A DNA stretch of 10,562 bases from Ettlia oleoabundans (lineage: Eukaryota; Chlorophyta; Chlorophyceae; Chlamydomonadales), in the NCBI GenBank assembly GCA_019693395.1, contig JAAMXP010006077.1, positions 1 to 10,562 of the forward strand, read 5' to 3'. The position numbers were made by a program, and so were the translations under genes. Under the pieces are notes generated by a model. It had not been told where the DNA came from and searched no databases. It worked only from the letters and a program-made list of their open reading frames with translations. This document shows positions 1 to 8,500 of this stretch, piece by piece; positions within the stretch are counted from its first letter, which is position 1, and the number at the start of each line of letters is the position of its first letter.

Positions 1-250
1 GAGTATAAGCATGCATGTCAGAGCCGGGTGGGCGGGCAGGGCAGGGCATCACCCCATGCAGAAGCGTTTTTCTCGTCCCAAGTGGGCCGCATGTGAAGTC
101 TACGCCTTATGGTACAGCAGAGCAATACGTTGGAGAGTGGGGAATGAACAACAACACTCTCATCCACCCAAGGGGCACGTCAGTCTCGCACCATCTGGGT
201 CAGCAGAACAATGCGGCTGACAGCGGATCTGGAGCAGGCCAAAAACACAC

Positions 251-2102
251 CTCGTTTGTGTAGAGCAGGTTTGAGAGCTTGAGGTCCCTGTGCATCACCC
301 AGTGGTCGTGAAGGTAGGACACCGCCGACAGCAGCTGCGGAACACGGACAAGGCGATGGAGAAGCAGCAAACAGAACATGCATGATCTCACACGGTATCG
401 AGGTGAATGCGTGGTTGACACCAGGTAGCTGAATGTCGGAAAAGGATTGACTGCATACTGACAGCAACAAATGCCTCACCTGCTGCATCAGGCACTTGAC
501 CTCGCTCTCGTGCAGCGGCTTTGGCAGGCTATCCACCAGCTTGCCCATGTCGTGCGGGCAGTACTCGAACACCAAGAACACAGAGTCCAGGCGGGGTCCT
601 GTGGGAGAGAGGATAATACCCGGCTAGGTGAAGGCATAAAAGGGCAAGGGACCTGAGAGGTTTAACTGAGGGGGAGTACTCAAACACCAGGAACACAGAG
701 TTTAGGCGGGGTCCTGTGTAGGGACTAAGGTGGGTTGAGGGGGCAATATGACCAGCAGCAGCAGCGAGTCTAAATGCAACTGTCCTGGCAGTTGCTACCG
801 ACAGCCCGCAATGCCACCAGGTGCCAGCTTACAAGCATTACCGCAAGGAAGATTTGATCCCTGGTGCTGCTACAATAAGCTGTGGCGCGCCCCACCTGTG
901 ACTACCCGCTTCAGCTCCACCAGATTCCAGCTTAAAAGCATTGAAACAAAACAGCATCCTAAAGTCCAAAGGGGCTAACACAAGACAAGCTGCGCCACAC
1001 CCCACCTGTGACCACCCTCTTCAGCTCCACCAGGTTTGGGTGCTTGCAGGTCTGAAGCACGCGCAGCTCTCGCACCGACGTGACGGGCATGCCTGCAAGG
1101 ACCAGGAAGTGCAGGCTATGATGTGCTTGAGCAGCAAAGCATCAGCGGGCAAGAGGAAGGTGCGCAGGACGCCTGGCAGGACTCGCCAGCCAATTCAAGC
1201 GTGCATGGCGTCAGGCTTATAGTCAATTGGTCTGTGCTGCATCAGTGCTGCTTGGGCACCACAGCAATAGCTGTAAAAGATGCAGACTATGTGAGCCCAG
1301 ATTGTGGCCGCTGACCACGCTTATGGCCCCAAATGATCGGCAGGCGCCGGAGGCAGAACCGGCAGCAGGGGTAGTACGGCAGCAACGGCAGCAGCGGCAG
1401 TGGGAGCGACGACAACGATGGCCAGTAACGGCAGCCACAAATGGCAGCACCAGAAGCAGCATAGGTAGCAAGTGCAGCAGCGGCGACATTGGCAGCAGCA
1501 GCAACTGCATCTGTGGGTGCAAGGGCGATCACAGCTGCACGGGCAGCAATCGCAGCCAGAGATGGCAGCTGCGGCAGCAGCTCACCATCCCTCTCTCGCT
1601 CCATCCTCAACTTTTTGAGCGCTACCAACTCGCCGGTACGTTTGTCCCGCGCCTTGTCTGCAGTTGGACAAGCACGAAGGGCGAGAAAATTTCCAACCAG
1701 AGAAGGAAAGAGATAAAGCCAGAACAGGTGACTCATTCTGCAGAACTGCAGGGGGGAATGGTGAACAAAGGCAGGTGCCTGGTTGTGGCCTGAAGCGGCG
1801 CAAGTGTGATGTGAGTGGAAGCACGGCACAGGATCGTTTTCCATAGAAGCGATTGGTAGCCTAACAGGTGACTCACAGACAATGCCAAAGGTGCCCTCTC
1901 CAATTCTCTTGATCTTCTCGTAATCTCCCACTGGATCCAGCACGGGCAACTCATCTGCTTCTGCTGCTGCTGCTGCTGCTGAAGCTACGGCAGGGCCAGC
2001 GGCGCCACCGGCAACGGCAGGTTCGGTGGGTGCTGCCCCTAGTGCCGCCACTGTTGGTTCTGTGGCGGTGCCTACAGCTGCATATGCGCCTCTGAAGGAC
2101 AT
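251..2102 (-). CDS. CDK10/CDK11-like cyclin-dependent protein kinase, N-terminal half (five exons, 3' end beyond the left edge)
   Basis: Ser/Thr kinase of the CDK family, expected to need a cyclin partner. Exons on the minus strand are 2102-1877, 1657-1586, 1092-1006, 598-480 and 334-251. Phases agree at each junction and give 196 codons. Visible in order: an Ala-rich N-terminal extension (residues 1-55), glycine loop GEGTFGIVY (68-76), catalytic Lys in VALKK (Lys90), the cyclin-binding helix as PVTSVRE (102-108, Glu108), hinge FEYCPHD (139-145), and catalytic HRDLKLSN (183-190). The helix lies between PISSLRE (CDK10) and PITSLRE (CDK11/plant CDKG), so the subfamily is open; the text around NLVELKRVV and [10 protein letters not shown] looks closest to CDK10. 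The residue matching inhibitory Tyr15 of CDK1 is Phe72, while Thr71 is kept. The DFG motif, T-loop and C-lobe are missing because the gene leaves the window inside intron 5 (1-250). The start is ATG 2102; upstream reading continues open but is preceded by a CTGCAG acceptor-like site, so a 5' UTR intron is possible. Confidence 0.85.
599..1005 (-). repeat. Kinase intron 3 with degenerate copies of its own exon-intron junctions
   Basis: Positions 675-718 match 560-603, the start of exon 4 with its acceptor, at 40 of 44 bases. The copy still encodes [14 protein letters not shown] against [14 protein letters not shown]. Positions 891-925 match 1001-1035, the end of exon 3 with its donor, at 32 of 35 bases and still encode [11 protein letters not shown]. 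Positions 814-839 match 917-942 with three mismatches. The exon 3-type copies are spaced about 103 to 110 nt apart, like a decayed tandem array. Confidence 0.75.
1375..1580. repeat. GCA/CAG-rich simple sequence in kinase intron 2
   Basis: The stretch is dominated by irregular GCA, CAG and GGCAGC units. It lies entirely inside intron 2 (1093-1585) of the kinase gene. Long open frames across it on both strands are Ala/Ser/Gln-type translations of the repeat and are not regarded as genes. Confidence 0.6.
1658..1876 (-). other. Kinase intron 1, stop-free and a multiple of three
   Basis: The intron has donor GTGAGT and acceptor CTGCAG. It is 219 nt long (73 codons) and has no stop in the reading frame shared by the flanking exons. 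If retained, it would add 73 residues directly after the glycine-loop valine (residue 75). Confidence 0.7.
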
Positions 2103-2325
2103 AGGTTCCTGCAGGCTCGACAGAAGCAAGGGCAGGAGGCGCAAGCTCACCACACGGCAAGACCAGCGCAAAGCGGGCCTGGCGGTGGCGGTGGCGGCCT
2201 GATGAGCGGCCCAACCTCGGCTGCGTTGTGTGTCATGCAGCTTATTAATGATCTGTTGTTCGCGCCCCACAGGGCACATATTCTGGATCACCTTACCTTG
2301 CGTTGAACAGCGCGATGCTGATGCT

Positions 2326-2829
2326 CTACCCAACCGGGTTGAGTCGGCGGGCGGAGGTCCGTGGCAAAGGGTAAGCAGCCTGTAATATGCTGTAGGATAC
2401 ATCGCGGTCCGCGGCCGCCCTTAGCCGGCAGTACTCCAGCATGCCTGCCACATCAATGGCGGGTGCCACCTGAACTCTTGAGCAAAAAGAGAAAGCTCAG
2501 CACCAATTGGAATTAGGATGTCCGCACACCCTTCTCTGGCGTCGGTCAGGTAATAGACGCTGCCAATCAACTAAACCTTCAGCTGTGAATGGCGTGGTTG
2601 CGGCAGGTTGCTAATTATTGCTGCTCAACCTGCACACGGCGATAACAGTCCCGGCTTTTCTGCCCAAGACAACAATGAAGTCTCTCTTCACAACTTCATT
2701 GTGCTTGAACCTGTGTATGTACAAGGTAAAAACTGCAGACAAGGCCTGCAGCACTTGGTTTTGCTGGGCCACCAGCATCTGCTGCGTGTAAACAGGCCCT
2801 CTCACAATCAAGACAACTTGAGCACACAT
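2326..2829 (-). pseudogene. Unrecognised coding remnant or small gene between the metacaspase and the kinase
   Basis: I do not recognise the family. Three adjacent minus-strand stretches look coding. (1) From ATG 2829 a frame begins MCAQVVLIVRGPVYTQQ and continues through LQALSAVFTLYIHR. (2) After a TTTAG acceptor, 2570-2470 encodes 33 residues starting LIGSVYYLTDAREGCAD and ending LSLFAQEF. (3) 2469-2326 encodes 47 residues starting VAPAIDVAGMLEYCRL and ends at TAG. Stretches 2 and 3 meet at 2469/2470 in different frames; one extra base there would fuse them into one continuous protein. Stretch 3 is also preceded by a pyrimidine-rich TTCAG that could be an acceptor. It could be a decayed gene, a live gene with mis-assigned splicing, or a sequence error. 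The flanks 2103-2325 and 2830-3146 show nothing else I can support. Confidence 0.35.
2672..2702. repeat. Perfect 10-bp inverted repeat
   Basis: Arms acaatgaagt (2672-2681) and acttcattgt (2693-2702) are exact reverse complements around an 11-nt spacer. It lies inside the unrecognised coding remnant, so it may be chance or an RNA hairpin. Confidence 0.5.
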
Positions 2830-3146
2830 TGATTAGGTGCCCTGTACACCAGCATGAGAGGAAGTGGACGTCATTCAATCCCGTGTCAAATTGAAAATAA
2901 TGAGGCGCGCTACAACTGCATAGCTGCATGCCCAATTGACATATAGGCGGCGAGGATCGCCCCCTTGGTTCACTCACAGCGGCGTTTGCTAAGCTGTCCT
3001 AAAGCTGTGCTTTAGGCTAGGCGTCCGTCAATATCAATGAGGGCAGCTTGATCGATCAACCGTCCTTCAAACTGGCAACGTTGAGGTGGTATTACTAACT
3101 GAGCAACGCCTGTGTGACCCAGCATACCACTGCGGCCCTGCTAGGC

Positions 3147-5718
3147 TCACAGCTTCAGCTTGGTGCGGTGGCTCATGCAGTCAAAGGATGTGGAGGCTGA
3201 CAGAGTGGGCTCCTGCTCACTGAAGCGCTTGTCCCTGCGCAACTCATCATGCATCGCCTGAAGCAGGTCGCCATACCTGCAAGGCATTAGGCGAGAAAGG
3301 CAGGAGGGTCAAGAGCATAGTGTCATGGCAGGCATCCATAAACATATGACATATGACGGGGGCCAGCAGGACAGAAGGCACCAGGCAGCTTCGTTTTTGG
3401 TAGGGCTGAAGCATTGCAAGGAATCGTGCGGGATTTTGTGAATTGCAAACGTGGTGCGTTGCATGCCAGGTACGCAGTAAGGCTGGTTGGTGAAGCAGCC
3501 CAATATGGCTCACACAATGTTGAAGCCCCAGATGTCCTTGTGATGCATGATGGCATTGATGAAGGCATAAGTGGCTGCGCCCAGGTTGGCGCTCCGGGTG
3601 CCTGCAGGCGACAATTGAGCAGGGAGGACAAAAACATTGACTAAACTTTAGAATTGAGTCCCTGTGCTGCCAGACGAGTTACAGGCTTGGGCCAAAGCCT
3701 AAGAAGCCTAAGCAGCATGTGCTGACCTACAATTGCGTGCAAAACAAGCAGGCGTGCAGGGCCAGGCGTGCAGCAGTACCGTGGCAGTACTGCCACTACC
3801 AGACTCACGAGAGCTGCGCATGCGCACGCGCCGCTCCACCGCCACCTGGTCGTGGCGTGAGGCGCTAAACTGCACCACCAGGCCGCCAGCCGTGGTCTGC
3901 ACGCAGCACATATGGCACCAGCACGTGGATAGGGGTTCTGCGTTGATGTCGATACGACACAGCAACCCATTATGTGCACTGCTTGACAAGAACAAATTAT
4001 AGAAGCCCAGGAATAGCAACACAGCTTCAGTGGTACCAACTAGCAAACCCATTTCTGCTTCATGTTTATCTACATTCGGTTGCCTGCGCCCGCTCACCTT
4101 CTTCCAGGCCTCTCCCTTGTACTCCTCCTCCCACCCAGTGAACACGCCTTTCTTCAGCACCGCGTTCCACGGCAGGTTCATGACGGTGCCGCTATGGCAG
4201 GAGTCAATGAGCGCATGCAGAGTGACGCCCTGCAAACAGTGCAGCCCCGCAGTGGAAAAGCCATCCATGGCTAGGTGGGATGCCCACCAGTAGGACCGCC
4301 CGCATGGTCATGCCAGCAAGTGGGAGCATGCCAGCTGCCTGAGCGTTGGCCTCGCTATCCATATCCCTTCAGCACTACATCGCTCGTACGATTTCTACAC
4401 TTAATGATGGTAAGATAGGAAGGAAAGCAAGAGCTGCCTTGCACTGTTGAAACTCCACTATAACAGCTCTCCCACACAGATAAGCTCACCATGGGCAGGC
4501 CTTGCACCAGGGCCTTGTGGATATCTGTGTCAGAGATCACTCCATCAGACTCGTGATCACATGGGCAAATCACCTGGTTGTAGCCACTCGGCTCCTGACC
4601 AGTGGGGTCAGGATCACAGCCACCATGGCCTGCATGATGGAGAGGTGGCAGCAGCGTTTGGAGCAGCGCTGAATGATGCATATTGTTTGGCAAACTGCCG
4701 CGAGCAGACAAAGCCACGGGCAGAAATTGCAAACCATTACGACAGGGTGGTAACGGCAACCATGTCACTAAGCTAAGAGGGACACGAGGCGCACTGCGCT
4801 GGGGGCAGCTTGCACTCAACCTGGTTGTTGGGCAAGGCGGAGATGGTAATGATGCAAGGCTACGGATACAGCATTATGCGCAATGGGCGATAGCTAGCCA
4901 TGGTGCACCTCCTAATGGTCACCTGAGAAGTAGAAGAACAGCGAGTCGCCTGACTGTAAGTCCCGCATCAGCCACTCAAAGCCACGCAGGATGTTGCGCT
5001 TGGTGGGCAGCTGGAAGCGGTCGTTGTGGTCGTCTGTCAGCATCATGATACTCTCTGCAGCACAAAGTGACGCAAGTTGCAGGCACATAACAGCAGCCCA
5101 GATGGCACAGGCAGGAATTCTTCATGCTTGCTATGCAAATCTGGCATGCTATAAGGAAAGGTGGCTGGCTCATTAGGAGATAGCCTCGGTAGTGCAGGTG
5201 GCGAAATGCATCAAAAGTTACTGGGGGCAGAGAAAACGGGGCCCCAAGCACCCATGATGCCAGAAGCGGCCTGTGAGCTTTCTGTAAAAGGCAACAGTGT
5301 GCAACTCCCCATGGATAGACTTCAAGCTTGCCTTGGCTGTTGGGAAAGCCAAAGTGGTCAATCAGCAGCTCGTGGATGCTGTCAACATCATTCAGGGTGC
5401 CGGGAAGGAAGCCACTTGTGCCCCTGCAGCAGCGCACGAAACAAATCTACAACAAACATGCATCAGGGAGGCAGCAGCACGCCAAATGTTGTGCAGGCTT
5501 GCAAAGAGCAGGTCCTGTGCAAAGCAAGGCTGCATGGGCGACACGCAGGACAGCAGCTCACACAGTCGGCTGCACTACGCATTTCACAGGGTGTATGCCC
5601 GCTTGAAGTCGCACTTGCAGCTTGCGCCCACAATCAGCGCACGCTTCTTGGGTCCGGCAGCCCTGCGCCGCATGTCAGCTCTCCCCGAGGGGGAGCTATC
5701 CCAGTGCAGCCCTGCCAT
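3147..5718 (-). CDS. Type I-like metacaspase (Cys protease, clan CD, C14 family), eight exons, complete
   Basis: Caspase-fold cysteine protease; metacaspases cleave after Arg/Lys and many need calcium. Exons are 5718-5588, 5423-5332, 5054-4923, 4629-4490, 4229-4098, 3896-3809, 3601-3514 and 3276-3147 (TGA). All phases close: 933 nt, 310 residues. Landmarks: first strand KKRALIVGAS (24-33), LNDVDSIHELL (54-64, Asp56), SIMMLTDD, FFYFSGHGG with catalytic His120, YNQVICPCD, HALIDSCHSGT with catalytic Cys176 and preceding Asp174, AGGLVVQFSA (212-221), GAATYAFINAI, and the C-terminal YGDLLQAMHDEL. The p20-like and p10-like parts are contiguous without a long linker, as in type I, but no zinc-finger or Pro-rich prodomain is visible. 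The ATG at 5718 was chosen for its strong context (GGC before, G after) and an in-frame upstream stop; ATG 5673 is an alternative. The acidic loop usual after the catalytic His is largely replaced (GCDPDPTGQEPSG). Intron 2 is GC-AG. Confidence 0.92.
3897..4097 (-). other. Metacaspase intron 5, stop-free and a multiple of three
   Basis: The intron is 201 nt (67 codons) in phase 0, with donor GTGAGC and acceptor GTGCAG. It is open in the reading frame of both neighbouring exons. Its translation includes a hydrophobic run, EAVLLFLGFYNLFL. Family spacing between the Cys176 region and AGGL supports removal in the normal product. Confidence 0.7.
5055..5331 (-). other. GC-AG intron in the metacaspase (intron 2)
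   Basis: The exon ends CCAAG and the intron begins GCAAGC, the known GC-donor consensus. The acceptor is GTGCTGCAG. Only this donor gives the phase needed to join HFGFPNSQ to ESIMMLTDD. The nearby GT donors (after GAA, GGA and CACT) give the wrong phase or a stop codon. Confidence 0.75.
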
Positions 5719-6034
5719 GCCGGCTGTGATGCTCTCCACGCTTCGGTCGCTCACAGCATCCTCCTTCAGGAAAATCAGGGCAGGATATCAAGAGACTTGA
5801 GGCAGTTACAGGAAGCCCGCCACTCGGCTAAAAGTGGGACTTTGATTGGCACCTGGAGCTGCAGCAAGCAGGGTACAACATGAGACCAGCACCATGCAAT
5901 GTTCGGCTCTAGCTCGTTATTTGTATTTGAGCACAGCACCACAATCCAAAGTGGCAGTTAGTTCACATCAGGCAGCTACAGGATTACGATCACATGTAGC
6001 AAGAAACTTAGCCCCAGGGCTGCCAAATAGCTGG
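5719..6034 (-). promoter_or_regulatory. Compact spacer between the SAP-repeat gene and the metacaspase
   Basis: These 316 nt must hold the 3' UTR of the SAP-repeat gene and the promoter and 5' UTR of the metacaspase. A TGTAA motif on the minus strand (5810-5806), 225 nt after the SAP stop, is a candidate poly(A) signal. No TATA box or other known element was recognised, and no gene is seen here. Confidence 0.4.
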
Positions 6035-8149
6035 TTATGCTGGTGTCTGTTCGTTGTGCATTACAAGGAACCTAATCATAAGTGCCAAGAGTCGGCACAC
6101 CTCTGCTTCTTCCTCCATTGCCTCCCGCAGGCGCTCCTCCAGTTCCTCTCGAGTGCCCCTTGTGGACAGCCCGCGTTCCCGCAATTCCTCCTGCCGGGAA
6201 GGAGGGAGCAAACGAGGGAGCCAGAGAGCAACCCAAGGACTGATACATTACGAAGTGTATGAAGTGGGGAGAAAGGGCAATATGGACACCCTGTTGCGAA
6301 AACAAAAGCTTCAGCTCTTGTGCTAGGTTTGCGACCGAGCAGGTGCGATTGATGCTTCCCCACCTGTAGCTCCTTTCGGGTCATAGAAGACACTTCAACC
6401 TCAATGTCATCTTCTTCCTCCGTCTCGTCTTCCTCAGACTCCTCATCATCCTGCACAGAAGTGATGATGCTGACACCTGTCAAACACTTGCGACAAGCAT
6501 GACAGAGGCCCTACAACCTAGCAGTGCCAGCCATGTGAGCACAGTAAGCAGCTCAAGTTGGAAAGAGCTGATGTGGTGGTGAGTATGTGGTGGTGAGTAT
6601 GTGGTGCCTGTCATCAAACTAAGGACCAAAGCCAGCCACATAGCAGCGGAACCCACATTCTCAAGCATATGGGCCACAACGGTGTTGCGCAGGTCCTCAT
6701 GAGTGCCACGGGCTGGCAGCCCATGCTCTCGGCAGTACTCCTGCATAATGGTTGGACGAGGGTTCACCACGGCAGCATGAAGGAAGAAAGGCTGTCGCTC
6801 CAGCTCAATGTGGGGTAGGGCACCAAGTCCCTTGCAGTCCCGTAAACAGATAGCCAGAGAGCGTGTCAGCCTGCCTCCTGAGCTGCTTGCTTGATCTACA
6901 GCATGCTTGTGATCACCTCTGTTAGGGCTGGCTGCACCGGCCGCTGCCTCACCTGCATCTCCCGTTTCTTCCACCTGCCCACTTCCAACACAATGGAACT
7001 CACACGCTCACGGAGGTCAGCCATGTAGCCCTTGGCAATCGCCTGCGGGAGGACAAAGGGGCCTCAACCACAATTGAAACCGAGAGGTCGTAAATCTGTA
7101 CTATTGTACGTGCCATGGGCAAGATGGTCATGCAAGAAACCTTATTGCACCTCACTGCAATCTGCCTGCACATGTAGGGCAGCTTGGCAATGCACAGCCT
7201 GCACAGGTGAATGGCAGCCGAGACACTGACAAAACCCCAAGGGATTGCTGCAGTATGCGACAATCAAAGCGCTTGAAGCACCACACGCTAAAACAGTGGG
7301 TTCATTGGGCAGCAAGGGCGTTCACCTCCAGCTGGTCACGCTTGCCCCTGCAAGGCAGCCCGTGCTCGCTTAAGAAATCTTGCAGCTGGCGGCGGGACAT
7401 GTTAGACAAAATAGCTGCGTCCAAGGCAGCCCGCTCGTCATCCTCTTCACTTTTCTCCTCGTCACTGGGCTCATCCGCATCTTCGGTATCTGCAGCAAAG
7501 CAAGCGTGGTGACACATTTTGATTCAACATGCTGTACACTTGGCTGTGGGGCATGTTGTGTATGCAGGCGTGTGTTTTGCCACCAGCGCTGATACACCAA
7601 AGTCCAGTTCCACACGCAAAGGCACGAATCAGCTGATGAACAGTAAAAATGCCTCCTTAAATGCCTCCTTTTACGGCTAACCCCACCCCCAACCAATACC
7701 AGGAAAGGGACATTGCCGCACCTGTGCTCTCAATATTGAACACGGTATCCTCCAGTGTGTGGACTGCCCCCTTGTAGTTGTCTCTGTAGATCACCTCAAT
7801 CTTGCTGCAGTGGAAAAGAAAACAGGAACAAGAGGCAAAGATTTCAGGAAAGAAGTGCAGCTCTACAAGCATGGCGCTGCCAGACCACCGGTTGGTGTAG
7901 GTGTGTCACATGCGTTTGCAGGCATTGCTTTCTCTGCGGACAACTATTAGGAACTCACGAGCCAGTGAGCACACGAGCGATGACCCCATCGCGGAAAGCT
8001 GCACGGGTGGGAAAGTAGACAGAGACGTTCACTCCAGGCCTCACAGCATCACAGATACGCTCCTCCAGCTCAAACTTGCTGCCTCCGGCGTACAGGCTGT
8101 GGGTGCGACAGAAGTCCTGCAGTGTCGAACGGCTCCAAGTGGACAGATC
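6035..8149 (-). CDS. SAP-repeat protein with a Tudor/Agenet-like segment and acidic linkers (5' end not resolved)
   Basis: Probably binds nucleic acid: SAP motifs are short helix-loop-helix DNA/RNA-binding units. Exons are 8149-7959, 7804-7722, 7489-7326, 7042-6953, 6740-6657, 6450-6364 and 6190-6035 (TAA); phases close over 284 codons. Counting from the first Asp: SAP1 about 1-34 (STLQDFCRTHSLYAGG), a beta-rich piece about 41-91 (VNVSVYFP, GVIARV, KIEVIYRDNYKG) resembling Tudor/Agenet barrels, an acidic linker (EPSDEEKSEEDDE), SAP2 about 122-155 (LQDFLSEHGLPCRGKRDQLE), SAP3 about 170-202 (MQEYCREHGLPARGTHEDL), a second acidic linker (205-224), and SAP4 about 227-258 (ELRERGLSTRGTREELEERL). 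The micro-intron reading after LRER (29 nt) was rejected in favour of read-through to WKKREMQ. The last exon could instead end at a weak donor at 6097. The first exon here follows a GTGTGCAG acceptor, so at least one upstream exon exists. Cellular location cannot be told. Confidence 0.75.
6571..6606. repeat. 14-bp tandem repeat in a SAP-gene intron
   Basis: The unit atgtggtggtgagt occurs twice exactly, followed by a partial third copy. It lies inside the intron 6451-6656. Each unit contains TGGTGAGT on the plus strand, which does not read as a donor on the gene's own strand. Confidence 0.75.
7647..7670. repeat. Perfect 12-bp direct duplication
   Basis: aaatgcctcctt occurs twice back to back, within the intron 7490-7721 of the SAP-repeat gene. 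It is most simply explained as replication slippage. Confidence 0.7.
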
Positions 8150-8491
8150 CTGCACACGTAACAATACCCAAGTGTTGAAGCTACAAGTACCCTCTGTGCA
8201 GGTATCAGACCTTAGACCTTTGTCTGTTGCTCAATAGCGGCGCAACCGCGTCGACGCTGCGGCAGCGCTGGCGCCTGGTGAATCTTGGGGCAAGATCTGT
8301 GCAAAGCGGAATGGACAGCGAAACATGGCACTGCTGCGATCGCAAAACACTCTTGCTAATGCAGGGTCCAGCAACCGGGATAGCTGGGTGGAGTGGTACC
8401 CTAATCGGGCCACAGGAAATGCGCTCCACCCGGCCACAATCGCTGTTGTTTGGGCCTTCGATATTGAAGCAATGATCCCCAGGCCACTTAC

Positions 8492-8500
8492 AAGGGACAT
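8492..8500 (-). other. Candidate first coding exon of the SAP-repeat gene
   Basis: ATGTCCCTT sits in a good start context (ACC before ATG) and is directly followed by GTAAGT, the best donor in this stretch. Its phase 0 matches the acceptor at 8150, giving Met-Ser-Leu joined to DLSTWSRS. A competing reading goes on from the same ATG (VSGLGIIASISKAQ, then Arg/Ser/Ala-rich, transit-peptide-like) but reaches a stop without a convincing donor. Confidence 0.3.

Noticed and set aside
1227..1793. 188-codon plus-strand open frame
   Set aside because: It lies over kinase exon 2 and the GCA-rich part of intron 2 on the other strand. Its Ser/Gln/Arg-rich translation is the repeat read in another frame.
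5161..5883. 240-codon plus-strand open frame
   Set aside because: It is antisense to metacaspase exons 1 and 2, which have conserved motifs and consistent splice phases. The plus-strand translation has no recognisable motif.
6571..6606. Short tandem repeat considered as a CRISPR or mobile-element end
   Set aside because: Only 2.6 copies of a 14-bp unit without spacers or inverted termini, inside an intron.
6741..6840. Upstream acceptors for SAP exon 5 (for example after CTGCAAG)
   Set aside because: They would insert extra residues before the SAP motif. TTATGCAG at 6741 is the stronger acceptor and rebuilds helix 1 exactly.
6975..7003. GTGAGT donor after LRER with a 29-nt intron in the SAP-repeat gene
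   Set aside because: The intron would be too short. Reading through to the donor at 6952 gives WKKREMQ, which joins in phase to a proper SAP helix.
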